Source of the DNA: JACVRW01 sp035650215
GTDB lineage: Bacteria > Actinomycetota > Thermoleophilia > Solirubrobacterales > Thermoleophilaceae
Direction of reading: 5' to 3'
Assembly (NCBI GenBank): GCA_035650215.1
Contig: DASRIC010000093.1
Span: forward strand, 1 to 64,000
Length of the DNA stretch: 64,000 nucleotides
Part shown: positions 32,949 to 41,769 of the stretch, piece by piece
Layout: every line of letters starts with the position of its first letter
How positions within the stretch are numbered: position 1 is the stretch's first letter
Position numbers and translations under genes: made by a program
Notes under the pieces: generated by a model
Databases searched by the model: none
Seen by the model: the letters and a program-made list of their open reading frames with translations, nothing else
Told to the model about the DNA's origin: nothing

Positions 32949-34165
32949 GGCTCGATCCCGGCCGAGAGGGCCACCAGCTCGAACAGGTCCACCACCTCGA
33001 GGCGGTCGGCCGCGGCCTCCGTGAGCGGGCGCTCGGACCAGGGGCAGGCGCTCACGAGCGTGTCCACCTCGAGCCCGGCGGCGCGCTCCACCCGGCGCCG
33101 GCTGATCTCCGCGGTGAGCTCCGGCTTCTCGATCGGCAGGCCGCCGCCGCCGCCCGAGCAGTACGACCACTGAGTCACGTGGTCCACGTCCTTGAACTCG
33201 AGTCCGGGGATGGCGCGCAGGAGCTCGCGGGGCGCCTCGTGCACGCCCTTGCGCTTGTTCAGTCGGCACGGATCGTGGTAGGTCACCGTGCGCTCGACCG
33301 GCTCCGTGAGCTCGATCCGCCCGTCGCGCACCAGCTCGGCGATCAGCTCCACGCCGAGCACGATCTCGAACTCGTAGTCCACCGGACGCTCCCCGATCAG
33401 CTTCGGATAGTCCTCGGTGAAGGCGATGAAGTCGTGCGGATCGGGGGCGAGGATCCGCTTGGCGCCGACCGCGCGCCAGTCCGCCACGTTGTGCTCGGCG
33501 TGCTTGCGCGCCAGGTCGGCGTAGCCCATCTCGGCGGCCGGGCCGCCGCAGCACCACTGCTCGCGCATGAGGCCGAACTCGACCCCCGCCTTCTGCAGCA
33601 GCCGCGCGAAAGCGCGAGAGTACGAGGTGCGGTAGAAGGCCGCTTCGCAGTCCACGAACAGGATCGTCTCGCCGCCCTCGGGGATGTCGAGGCCCTCGGC
33701 CCAGTCGCGCACGTGCTCCTGGCTCACCGGCACGTCGCCCAGCACCGGCTCGTTGTGAGCCTCCGCCAGGCGCTCGTTCCACAGCTTCCAGCCCGCGCGC
33801 TCGTTGCCCGTCTCGACCATCAGCGCCCGCATCGCCTTGACCACGTCGACGGTGCGGGTTCGGTGCCGGTAGAAGTCGCCGGTGAAGAGCGTGTTCGGGC
33901 AGCGCAGCTCGCAGGCGCCGCACTGGGTGCAGTGCACGAAGTCGTCGGCCACGTCCTCGACCGACACGAGGCCCTTTTCCATCGCCACGATGTTCGCGTG
34001 GAACGAGGTGGGCGTGTGGTTCTCGTTGCGGGTGACCTGCATCACCGGACACACTTCGCGACAGAACTTGTGCCCGGAGGAGAAGCAGCCGTACGCGTTG
34101 TCGCGCCAGCGCTCGACGAACTCGCGCTCTAGCTTGCCGTCACCGTTCGCTGCGTGCTCGGCCAC
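32945..34165 (-). CDS. (Fe-S)-binding CCG-domain protein (GlcF/HdrD-like)
   Basis: A 406-aa electron-transfer subunit. The N-terminal ferredoxin-type region has CREVCPV and CTQCGACELRCPN (4Fe-4S ligands). Two cysteine-rich CCG-like domains follow (QWCCGGPAAEMG and YCSGGGGGLPIEKPE). It probably passes electrons from the FAD oxidase to a quinone or other acceptor. First gene of the five-gene operon. GTG start with TACGTT ending 8 nt upstream suggests a leaderless transcript beginning here. Confidence 0.87.
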   Translation of the reverse strand: MAEHAANGDGKLEREFVERWRDNAYGCFSSGHKFCREVCPVMQVTRNENHTPTSFHANIVAMEKGLVSVEDVADDFVHCTQCGACELRCPNTLFTGDFYRHRTRTVDVVKAMRALMVETGNERAGWKLWNERLAEAHNEPVLGDVPVSQEHVRDWAEGLDIPEGGETILFVDCEAAFYRTSYSRAFARLLQKAGVEFGLMREQWCCGGPAAEMGYADLARKHAEHNVADWRAVGAKRILAPDPHDFIAFTEDYPKLIGERPVDYEFEIVLGVELIAELVRDGRIELTEPVERTVTYHDPCRLNKRKGVHEAPRELLRAIPGLEFKDVDHVTQWSYCSGGGGGLPIEKPELTAEISRRRVERAAGLEVDTLVSACPWSERPLTEAAADRLEVVDLFELVALSAGIEP

Positions 34166-34294
34166 CGCGCGGGCGAACGTACCACGTTGCGGTGGTGGCG
34201 GAAACCCGACATCACATCGTCGGCTTCCCCCCTGGCTCTCGCGGCTCAGACGCGAGACGGTCGAATCGACGTAGGACGACGAGAGGAGAACGCC

Positions 34295-34837
34295 ATGTGG
34301 TTGGAAGTCGCGGCAGACCTGCTGATGCCGAAGCGAGACAACGAGGACATCGAGCGCGCCGCCCTGGCCCGTCCGTCCGAGAAGAAGCTCGCTGTGCCGT
34401 TCGGGAGGCCCGGCGCATTCGCGCAGCGCCTGAACGAGAGCGGCTGGCTCACCGACGAGGTGGTCGCGGGCGGCGTCCTGGCCCAGGGCAAGACGCCGTC
34501 GATGCTCGCGATGGTCACGGGGGCTGCATTGGTCGACGTTCTCCGGCCTCGCGCCTCGAAGGCACTCCCGCGCGAGTTCGTTCTTGCCGTGACCGCCGAG
34601 CGGGTGACCGCCTTCGCGCTGAGCGCCTTCTCGGAGGGAGACGAGACCGAGACCGTGGTGGTGTACATCAAGCCCGGCGAGCTCGGATCGTGGGCCCGAG
34701 AGGCGGTCCGTCTCGGGGAGGCGCCCAACGGGAAGGCAGAGGACGGCGTGCTGGAGCTCCCCGGCCTCGAGCCGATGCCGGTCACCTGGGGCAACAACCC
34801 GAGCACGTGCGAGCTGGTGAAGCTGCTCGGCCGCTGA
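34295..34837 (+). CDS. Unrecognised cytoplasmic protein
   Basis: A 180-aa protein with no signal peptide or membrane helix. It opens MWLEVAADLLMPKRDNEDIE, has a beta-rich middle (REFVLAVTAERVTAFALSAF, ETVVVYIKPGELGSW) and ends with LPGLEPMPVTWGNNPSTCELV. I do not recognise the family. A GAGAGGAG Shine-Dalgarno supports the ATG. It is divergent from the redox operon (129 bp gap) and convergent with the SARP regulator, ending 3 bp before that gene's stop. Confidence 0.55.
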   Translation: MWLEVAADLLMPKRDNEDIERAALARPSEKKLAVPFGRPGAFAQRLNESGWLTDEVVAGGVLAQGKTPSMLAMVTGAALVDVLRPRASKALPREFVLAVTAERVTAFALSAFSEGDETETVVVYIKPGELGSWAREAVRLGEAPNGKAEDGVLELPGLEPMPVTWGNNPSTCELVKLLGR

Positions 34838-34840
34838 GTC

Positions 34841-37800
34841 TCAGCGGCCGGGTGTCGAGCGCGCCATCAACACGCGATCGACCACGGGCTCCTGTCCCTC
34901 GATCCGGTAGATGGTGACCGGCGCCTCGACGGGGTCGCCGTAGCGGTCGAAGTCGATGTCGCCGAGGATGCCGTCCTCCACCCGGGTCCGGAGCAGCTCC
35001 CTGCTCACCGACGCCCGTGTGCCGTCGGAGCGCCCGATAGCATCGAGCAGGATCTCGGCCGCCTGCGCGCCGTAGGCGGCCGTGAAGTCCTCGCCGCGCT
35101 CGCCCTTGCCGGAGCGCTCGAGCTCGTCGAGGAAGTTGCGCCCTGCGGGCGGCAGCTTGCTGTTCGGGACGCCGTAGTTGCCGACGTACATGCCCTCGGC
35201 GGCCTTCCCTGCGGCCGAGATCAGTGCTGGGAAGTCCGCGAAGCCGTCGCTCGTGATGAGGTCCACGTCCGGACCGAGGGCGTCGCGGAGATCCCGGATC
35301 AGGGCGCCCTGATGGGGCGGGGCGGCGCCGTTCATCAGCACGGCCTCTGGACGGGCAGCTGCGACCTTCCCGGCGAGCCCCGTGAAGCGGCGGGCGGCGG
35401 GATCCCAGGTTCCAGAACCGGCGACCTCCAGACCAAGCTCGGGGGATGTCTCTATGGCGACACCGGCGGCGGTGTCGGGATCATCGCGATCCCGGAGCAC
35501 GAACACGCGAGTAGCGCCGAGCTGCTGCGCGGTCTCGGCGAGCGCCACAGGCGTGAGGTGGTCCGCCGCCGCGATGCGCGCGTAGTTGCGCTGCCCGGTG
35601 GGGTAGAGCTTCTCGAGCTCGCCGGGCCGCATGCCCGGCCACGGCCGCGTGAGCCCCCTCACCGTGTTCGACGGGCTGATCATGGCGAGCGGGCCGCCGG
35701 GCGCCTGGTTGGCGATCGGGATCTGGAGGCTCGAGCAGAAGGAGAAGAAGGAGCCGATCACACCCAGCACGTCGGGTGTCCGGGCGTACGCACCCGCGTT
35801 CGAGAAGCAGCGGAACACGTCGGTGCCGCCGGCCTGAGCGGTCGAGTTGTCGCACGACCGGTAGCCCACGCTGTACCGACCCGCCTTGAACTCGCGCCGC
35901 TCGAGGACGAAGCGGACGGCGTCCACCATCGGTGACACGTAGCCCCGGAGCGGGCCCTGCAGCGGCAGGTCCGAGACGATCAGGAAGCGTGGCCGGGCGC
36001 CGCCCGCAGCGACCCGGCCGCAGGAGGAGACCAGCAAGCTCTCGTCCCCCGACGGGGGGCCGAGCGCTGTGACCCAGACGGCGTCACGGGCCACGGCCAC
36101 TCGCTGGGGCGCGATCGTGCGGCTGACCACCTTGGCCTCGTTCGTACGGGGACCGATCCGGTAGACCTTGTCGGCCACCTCGTTCGCTGCCCACAGGGCG
36201 CCGTGACCGTACGCGAGCGCGCGCACTCCGAGCTCGAGCGGGATCTGCCGGAGCACCGGATCCGGGCCCGGGAAGACGCGCCACACGCTGCCGCCGATCG
36301 GATCGGCGACCCAGACCGAGTCCGCGCCGAGGGCCAGCGCGCTCATGCTCTCGGCGGCCACCTCGATCCGCTGCGCCACCGCGTTCGTCCTCGGGTTGAT
36401 CTGGATCACGCCCTCCGAGGCGATAACCCAGACCTCGTCGCCGGCCGCGGCGATGTCATCCGCCTGCACGTCCCGAATCGTCGCCACCCGGCGATTCGTG
36501 CGCGGGTCGATCCGCGACACCGTCCGGTCGGGATTCACCACCCAGACCGCCGTGGGGGTGACCGCGATCCGCTGCTGGTTGAAGCCGCCGCCCTGGAAGT
36601 ACTGATGGGCGTCGGCGCCGGGCAGCGTGATCGTGGCATCGACGACGCCCGTCTCCGGGTCCAGGCGGGACACGCTCTTCGGATAGGTGCCCCGCGAAGC
36701 GCGACCCCGGAACGCGTTCCCGACCCAGACCGCGCCGGCGCCGGCGGCGACGTCGGTGGGGGTCGAGGCGGTGCTGAACGTCCGCTCGCGCGTGCGCGTG
36801 CGGGGATCGATGCGCGAGATCGTCCCGTCCTCGGCGTCGATCGCCCAGATCGCGCCCTCGCCGACCGCGATGCTCGAGGGCGAGCTGCCGAGCGGCACGC
36901 TGGCCTGCTCGGCGCCGCTGCGGATGTCGAGCGCGCGGGCGCCGGGCGCATTCGCCTGGTCGTCGGCGGACTCCGCCCCGCCCTCGCGAACGAGCTGGAA
37001 GACCGCCGCGATCACGGCGGCCGCCAGCACGAGCGCGCTGATCAGCACCAGGCGCGAGCGGCGAGGCGCCTGCTCGGGCGGCGGCTGCCCCGGCCGCGGG
37101 GCGGCGGGAGCCGCCAGCGACGGATCGCGCTCGAGGATCTGTCCCTCCAGGCGCCGCAGGCTGTCGCTGGGCTCTAGTCCGAGCTCCTCGGCTAGCGCTC
37201 GGCGGCCGTCCTGATAGACGCGCAGCGCCTCCGCCTGACGGTCCGAGCGGTAGAGCGCGAGCATGAGCTGAGCGCGCAGGCGCTCGCGCAGGGGGTGCTT
37301 GTCCACGAGCGACTCCAGCTCGCCGACCAGCTCCGCGTGCCGGCCGAGGGCGAGGTCGGCGTCGATCCGCTCCTCGAGGGCCGCAAGCCGGAGCTCGTCG
37401 AGGCGACCGATCTCGGCGCGGGCGAACGAGTCGTGGGAGAGGTCGGCCAACGGCGGGCCGCGCCAGAGTCCAAGGCCTTCGCGCAGGCTCTCGGAAGCGG
37501 CACCCGCGTACCCCCGGGCGAGATCGCGCTTTGCTTCCTCCAACAGCGCGCGAAAGCGATCGGCGTCGAGCTCGCCGGGCTCGACCCTCAGCAGGTAGCC
37601 GTGCCCGTGGGTCTCGAGCCGGCCGGCGCCGTTGCCGCGACCCCCCTCCCCTCCGTTCAGCGAGCCGCGCAACCTCGAGACGTTGGCCTGGAGGGTCTTG
37701 ACCGCGCTCGCCGGCGGCTCCTCGCCCCAGAGCTCGTCGATCAGGCGATCCCGCGCCACGACCTCGTTCGCGTTCAGGAGGAGCAGCGCGAGCAACGCCC

Positions 37801-37876
37801 GCTGGCGCGGGCCGCCGACGTCGATCCGACGATCGTCCTCGGACACATCGAGCGGGCCAAGAATGCGGAACTGCAT
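34841..37876 (-). CDS. Membrane-anchored SARP regulator with extracellular propeller and periplasmic-binding domain
   Basis: A 1011-aa one-component sensor-regulator. Residues 1-95 are an OmpR/SARP winged helix (MQFRILGPLDV, RQRALLALLLLNANEVV, LIDELWGEEPPASAVKTLQ). Residues 96-250 are the BTAD helical domain. A Pro-rich linker leads to one TM helix at ~275-297. Residues ~310-620 form a Vgb/NHL-like propeller with repeated GAIWAIDAEDGTISRIDPRT-type blades. Residues ~628-1011 are a type 1 periplasmic-binding (LivJ-like) domain. This layout would let an external ligand act directly on a membrane-tethered DNA-binding domain, as in ToxR/CadC. The ATG at 37876 is fixed by the conserved SARP start. 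Divergent from the trypsin gene, 66 bp apart. Confidence 0.9.
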   Translation of the reverse strand: MQFRILGPLDVSEDDRRIDVGGPRQRALLALLLLNANEVVARDRLIDELWGEEPPASAVKTLQANVSRLRGSLNGGEGGRGNGAGRLETHGHGYLLRVEPGELDADRFRALLEEAKRDLARGYAGAASESLREGLGLWRGPPLADLSHDSFARAEIGRLDELRLAALEERIDADLALGRHAELVGELESLVDKHPLRERLRAQLMLALYRSDRQAEALRVYQDGRRALAEELGLEPSDSLRRLEGQILERDPSLAAPAAPRPGQPPPEQAPRRSRLVLISALVLAAAVIAAVFQLVREGGAESADDQANAPGARALDIRSGAEQASVPLGSSPSSIAVGEGAIWAIDAEDGTISRIDPRTRTRERTFSTASTPTDVAAGAGAVWVGNAFRGRASRGTYPKSVSRLDPETGVVDATITLPGADAHQYFQGGGFNQQRIAVTPTAVWVVNPDRTVSRIDPRTNRRVATIRDVQADDIAAAGDEVWVIASEGVIQINPRTNAVAQRIEVAAESMSALALGADSVWVADPIGGSVWRVFPGPDPVLRQIPLELGVRALAYGHGALWAANEVADKVYRIGPRTNEAKVVSRTIAPQRVAVARDAVWVTALGPPSGDESLLVSSCGRVAAGGARPRFLIVSDLPLQGPLRGYVSPMVDAVRFVLERREFKAGRYSVGYRSCDNSTAQAGGTDVFRCFSNAGAYARTPDVLGVIGSFFSFCSSLQIPIANQAPGGPLAMISPSNTVRGLTRPWPGMRPGELEKLYPTGQRNYARIAAADHLTPVALAETAQQLGATRVFVLRDRDDPDTAAGVAIETSPELGLEVAGSGTWDPAARRFTGLAGKVAAARPEAVLMNGAAPPHQGALIRDLRDALGPDVDLITSDGFADFPALISAAGKAAEGMYVGNYGVPNSKLPPAGRNFLDELERSGKGERGEDFTAAYGAQAAEILLDAIGRSDGTRASVSRELLRTRVEDGILGDIDFDRYGDPVEAPVTIYRIEGQEPVVDRVLMARSTPGR

Positions 37877-37942
37877 GGGTTCGCAACCAACTGTCGCCGA
37901 GTTGCAGCCATATCGCAAGCGGCCCGGGCGACGCTGCAAGAC

Positions 37943-38791
37943 ATGGAAAACAACCGTAGGACGCCACTGCTCAGGGCCGCCACGCTGCTGGCGGCCGTAA
38001 TCGCGCTCGCCCTTCCCCAGGCCGCGCTCGCCATCACGAACGGCGTGCCCGACAAGAACGGGCATCCGAACGCCGGCTTGTTCACCGTCGAGGAGGGCGG
38101 CGAGCGCTTCTACGGATGCTCCGGCTCGTATGCCGGCGAGCGCAGGGGGGCTCCGGGCACCGGCGTCTTCCTCACCGCCGCGCACTGCCTCGCCGACCTG
38201 CCCGAGGACACGCAGCTCTGGGTGACCTTCGAGGCGGACGTGACGGTCGATCCCGAGAACGACTTCGAGGTCACCGCCGCCAGCTGGTATCGGGCGACCG
38301 GATTCGACGTCCATCCCGACGCCGGCGCGAGCCGGGCGAACCCACGGGACTACGGCGTGATCCTGCTCGAGACGACGGTGCCCGTGGACCCGGTCGCGTT
38401 CCCGCGCGCGGGCCTGCTCGACGATCTCGCCGCGCGTGGGGGCCTCCGCCCGGGCTCGCTCATCGACGTCGTGGGCTACGGCGCGATCCCGACGTTCAAG
38501 GGAGCGCCCCCCAACCTCGGCCCCGCTTCCGGGCGGATGGTCGCCACGTCGCGCTTCTCGGCCCTCACGCACGCGTACGTGGGGCTGCTCGGGAACCCGG
38601 ACGCCCAGGAAGGGCTCGGCGGCGCCTGCTTCGGCGATTCGGGCGCGCCGAACTTCCTGCACGGCACCAACAGGATCGTGTCCATCATGTCGGGCGGCGG
38701 CGACGCCATCTGCAGGGCCAAGGCCTTCGGTGCCCGGCTCGACATCCCGGAGGCGCGCTCGTTCCTCGGGCAGTACGTGAGCCTGCCATGA
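37943..38791 (+). CDS. Secreted trypsin-like serine protease
   Basis: A 282-aa S1 peptidase with a signal peptide (ATLLAAVIALALPQAALA), then ITNGVPD, similar to the IVGG activation N-terminus. The catalytic triad is H81 (TAAHC), D136 (RDYGVIL) and S233 (CFGDSGAP). The residue-189-equivalent specificity site was not assigned. It begins 66 bp from the divergent SARP gene, making it the most likely regulatory target. Its stop overlaps the start of the lipoprotein gene (ATGA). Confidence 0.9.
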   Translation: MENNRRTPLLRAATLLAAVIALALPQAALAITNGVPDKNGHPNAGLFTVEEGGERFYGCSGSYAGERRGAPGTGVFLTAAHCLADLPEDTQLWVTFEADVTVDPENDFEVTAASWYRATGFDVHPDAGASRANPRDYGVILLETTVPVDPVAFPRAGLLDDLAARGGLRPGSLIDVVGYGAIPTFKGAPPNLGPASGRMVATSRFSALTHAYVGLLGNPDAQEGLGGACFGDSGAPNFLHGTNRIVSIMSGGGDAICRAKAFGARLDIPEARSFLGQYVSLP

Positions 38792-39279
38792 CCATGCGAA
38801 GCGCGGCCACCCTACTGGCCCTCGTCGCGATCGCCGCCGCAGCCCCCGGCTGCGGCGGCGGCGACGGCGACAGCGGCGGCGACGCCCTCTCGAAGGAGGA
38901 CTACGTCGCTCAGGCCGACGCGATCTGTGCGAAGGCCAACAAGCAGGAGACGGCACTCGATCCCGGCGGCCTGGGCTGGCATTACGGCCCGAAGTTCGGT
39001 GACGCGGAGTTCCTGTCCGAGTTCAACGACGCCGCTCGGGCGGCGCTGCGCCGGCTGAAGGCGCTCGCACCTCCAGAGGAGGACGCGGGCACGGCCGACG
39101 ACGCGCTCGCCGCTATCAAGCGCCAGATCGACGCGATGGACGAGCAGATCGCCGCTCTGCGGGCCGGCGACCGGGCCAGGGAGTCCGAGATCGTGAACGA
39201 GTACGAGCTGGCGTACGGCGACCTGGCGCGAGCCGCCGGCCTGCTTGGGCTGAGCGAATGCCAGGGGCTCAGCACCTGA
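38788..39279 (+). CDS. Small lipoprotein, unrecognised
   Basis: A 163-aa protein with a lipoprotein signal (ATLLALVAIAAAAPGC, the lipobox cysteine followed by GGGDGDSGG). The mature part is helical (ALSKEDYVAQADAICAKANK, DALAAIKRQIDAMDEQIAAL), similar to many Thermoleophilia lipoproteins of unknown role. It overlaps the trypsin gene by 4 nt, so the two are translated together and probably act at the same surface site. Confidence 0.7.
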   Translation: MTMRSAATLLALVAIAAAAPGCGGGDGDSGGDALSKEDYVAQADAICAKANKQETALDPGGLGWHYGPKFGDAEFLSEFNDAARAALRRLKALAPPEEDAGTADDALAAIKRQIDAMDEQIAALRAGDRARESEIVNEYELAYGDLARAAGLLGLSECQGLST

Positions 39280-39313
39280 GCGCCTGAGCACCTGAGCGCG
39301 GGACAATGGCGGC

Positions 39314-40222
39314 GTGCCGTCCGCCGTCGACCCCCGCCTGCTGCGCGCGTTCACCGTGCTCGCCGAGGAGCTCCACTTCGGGCGGGCTGCGCGACGGTTG
39401 CACGTCGCGCAGCCCGCGATCAGCCAGCAGCTGCAGCGCCTCGAGGCGCAGCTCGGGGTCCGGCTGTTCGAGCGCAGCCGCCAGCACGTCGAGCTGAGCG
39501 TCGCCGGTGAGGCGATCCTTCCCTACGCGCGCCAGGCGGTGGCCGCGGCGGGGGCGGTTGAGCGGGCGGCGCATGGCATGGACGGCGGCCCGCCGGCCAG
39601 CCTGAGCGTCGGCCTGTCGCCCGGTGCCCACTACCTGGCAGAGCGCGTGCTCGCGAGCCTCGCCGAGAGCGACCCGAGGCTCCGCGTGCAGGCCGTGGCC
39701 GACAACACCGGCTCGATCGCCCGGCGTGTCGCCGAAGGCTCTTTGGAGATTGCGATCGGGTTCGCCTCGGCCCCTACGGCGGGTGTGCGCGCCGAGGCGC
39801 TCGCGGACGTGCCCGCGGTCGTGGCCGTGGGCGCCACCCACCGCCTGGCCGGGGAGACGCGCGTGGCGCTCGGCTCGCTCGCCGAGGAGCGCTTCGCCGG
39901 CGTCGACCCGCTCGATGGCCCGGGCTACAACGCCGCGGTGCGGGAGCTCTGCCGCCGGGCGGGCTTCGAGCCGCGGGTGAGCGACCGGTCGACGGGTCCG
40001 ATGGCCTGGGAGACGGCAGTGCGAAGCGGCGGCTGCGTGGGGCTGACCACCCGCATCTCGGCGGCCTCCACGCTGCGTGGCGTCCGCATCCTCGAGCTGG
40101 GCGAGAACGGCGCGTTCCCGATCCAGCTGCTCACGCCCGAGACGGCGGAGGGCTGCCTCTCGCCGGCGGCGGCGCGCTTCGCTGCGGCGGCCCGCGCGGC
40201 CGTGATCGCCGCTCCTTCTTGA
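39314..40222 (+). CDS. LysR-type transcriptional regulator
   Basis: A 302-aa LTTR with HTH LLRAFTVLAEELHFGRAARR and LHVAQPAISQQLQRLEAQLG, then an effector-binding domain (LSVGLSPGAHYLAERVLASL onwards). There is no divergent partner gene: the upstream gene is co-directional, so its target is unclear. The GTG start is preceded by GACAAT ending 6 nt away. A short run of CTGAGC-type repeats lies just upstream (39266-39298). Confidence 0.85.
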   Translation: MPSAVDPRLLRAFTVLAEELHFGRAARRLHVAQPAISQQLQRLEAQLGVRLFERSRQHVELSVAGEAILPYARQAVAAAGAVERAAHGMDGGPPASLSVGLSPGAHYLAERVLASLAESDPRLRVQAVADNTGSIARRVAEGSLEIAIGFASAPTAGVRAEALADVPAVVAVGATHRLAGETRVALGSLAEERFAGVDPLDGPGYNAAVRELCRRAGFEPRVSDRSTGPMAWETAVRSGGCVGLTTRISAASTLRGVRILELGENGAFPIQLLTPETAEGCLSPAAARFAAAARAAVIAAPS

Positions 40223-40275
40223 GCGAGCGCGGGTCTTCTCACGACCGGGGCCAGGCGCGCATATCGTCGCGCCCC

Positions 40276-41196
40276 ATGCCGCTGCCGCCGCGTGCCCTGC
40301 TCGCGCTCCTCGCCGTCGTGCTCCTCGCGGGATGCAACGAGAACGACGACCGCGGCGCCGAGCGCACGGCTGCTCTGCAAGAGGTCGAGGGCACGCTGAA
40401 CCTCGAGCGCAGCCAGACCGGGCCGCCCGACGCGGGCACGCGCGGAGGCCACGGCGCCGACCGCTACCTGCTTCGCGCCCGCGATGCGACGGCGACCGTG
40501 ACCGGCACGGTGAGGCCGGCGTTGGCGGCGATCGAGCTGGTGGACGAGGCGGGCGCTCGCGTGGCTCGCGCGAACGTGGCGCCCGACGGCAGGTTCGTGG
40601 CGGCCCTGCCGGAGCTGCCGCGCCGCGGAAGTGTGACGTTCCGCCTGACGGCCAGGTCCGGGAGCGCCCAGCCGTGGAAGACCGGGATCGTGGCCTCGCG
40701 CGCGCCGGCGGCGGAGCGGCGAGCCCGGGCCGCGCGGGACGTCCGGGTGCCGGCACGCGACCGCACGCCGCCCGCCGCGATCCTCCTGCTGCGCAGCGGC
40801 GGACGCGTGGTGAGCTCCACGGCGCCAGTGCGCGCCGACCGGGACCCGCCGATCCGGCTGGCCGGGCCATCGGTAGCTCTCACCGCTTTGATCCGCGACC
40901 GCGACGGCGGCACCGGCCGGATACGAGCGTCGCTCACCTACCGGCGGATCTGCCCCGACTCGGCGGGCGGCCGCAGGGTCGTGCCTCGGGTGCACCACTT
41001 CCCTCCAGCCGAAATCGCCCGCGTCCAGCTGCCGCCGGGGGCGCTCGCCCCGGCCGAGCGCCGGCGTAAAGCCCGGCTGCGGCTCGCGCTCCGGCCCGGC
41101 TGCGTCCTGCGCGGCAAGGCGTGGGCGGACGCGACCAACGCATCCGGACTCGAGAGCTTCAGCGATCAGATCCGGTTCGAGCTCGGCCGGGTATAA
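40276..41196 (+). CDS. Lipoprotein with two Ig-like regions, unrecognised
   Basis: A 306-aa predicted lipoprotein (PRALLALLAVVLLAGC, lipobox LAGC). The mature part has a beta-rich region (AAIELVDEAGARVARANVAP onwards) like a bacterial Ig-like fold, a very Arg-rich linker (RAPAAERRARAARDVRVPAR), and a second beta region with two Cys. The family is not recognised. ATG 40276 is chosen because it opens directly into the lipoprotein signal. Confidence 0.65.
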   Translation: MPLPPRALLALLAVVLLAGCNENDDRGAERTAALQEVEGTLNLERSQTGPPDAGTRGGHGADRYLLRARDATATVTGTVRPALAAIELVDEAGARVARANVAPDGRFVAALPELPRRGSVTFRLTARSGSAQPWKTGIVASRAPAAERRARAARDVRVPARDRTPPAAILLLRSGGRVVSSTAPVRADRDPPIRLAGPSVALTALIRDRDGGTGRIRASLTYRRICPDSAGGRRVVPRVHHFPPAEIARVQLPPGALAPAERRRKARLRLALRPGCVLRGKAWADATNASGLESFSDQIRFELGRV

Positions 41197-41216
41197 CCCA
41201 CGAGCAACGAATCGAC

Positions 41217-41233
41217 CCCGGGCCCTGCCCGGG
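41217..41233 (+). terminator. Short GC hairpin between genes
   Basis: CCCGGGC, loop CCT, GCCCGGG: a perfect 7-bp stem after the lipoprotein stop and just before the Shine-Dalgarno of the CHRD gene. It may terminate the upstream transcript or lie in the 5' leader of the next gene. Confidence 0.35.
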
Positions 41234-41244
41234 AGGGGGTACAC

Positions 41245-41700
41245 ATGCCTCGCAGTCTCGCCGTACTGGTAGTGGGAGTCGTTACAGCACTGGTGGTGGC
41301 CGGAGTGGCCACGGCCGCCGACGGGGGCCGGCCGTTCTCAACCTCGCTCACGGGAGCCGAGGAAGCCCCGGGCCCGGGTGACGCGAACGCCACCGGGCAG
41401 GCGGACATCACGCTCAACCAAGGCTTGGGCACGGTCTGCTACGACCTCGACTGGGCGGATGTCGACGGAACGGTGTTCGCCGCGCATATCCACGTTGGAC
41501 CCGCGGGCTCACCCGGACCGATCGTGGTGACGCTGTTCACCGGCACCCTGGGCGGCACGGGTGGTGCGAGCGGCTGCGTGGAGGACGTCGATCCCGCGCT
41601 GATCAAGGCGATCCGCCAGGATCCGTCGGCCTACTACGTGAACGTCCACAGCCGTCCCAATTTCCCGGGCGGAGCGATTCGCGGGCAGCTCGGCAAGTAG
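41245..41700 (+). CDS. Secreted CHRD-domain protein
   Basis: A 151-aa protein with a signal peptide (LAVLVVGVVTALVVAGVATA) and a CHRD domain of ~120 residues (FSTSLTGAEEAPGPGDANAT, CYDLDWADVDG, AAHIHVGPAGSPGPIVVTLF, AYYVNVHSRPNFPGGAIRGQ). CHRD domains occur in animal chordin and many bacterial surface proteins, and their bacterial function is poorly known. A GGGAGGGGG purine run upstream supports the ATG. A 47-nt palindromic element begins 13 nt after the stop. Confidence 0.88.
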   Translation: MPRSLAVLVVGVVTALVVAGVATAADGGRPFSTSLTGAEEAPGPGDANATGQADITLNQGLGTVCYDLDWADVDGTVFAAHIHVGPAGSPGPIVVTLFTGTLGGTGGASGCVEDVDPALIKAIRQDPSAYYVNVHSRPNFPGGAIRGQLGK

Positions 41701-41713
41701 CGACCCCGCAGGA

Positions 41714-41760
41714 CGAACGTCCCGGAGTAGCGCCCATAGCGGCTACTCCGGGACGTTCAT
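41714..41760. repeat. 47-nt palindromic element, copy 2
   Basis: A perfect 16-bp stem (GAACGTCCCGGAGTAG with CTACTCCGGGACGTTC) around the loop CGCCCATAGCGG. It lies between two co-directional genes; its last bases fall 9 nt before the next start codon. Confidence 0.9.
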
Positions 41761-41769
41761 GATTCGGGC

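Noticed and set aside
39266..39298. Short CTGAGC-type tandem repeats before the LysR gene
   Set aside because: Only three imperfect units spanning the end of the lipoprotein gene; too short to interpret.
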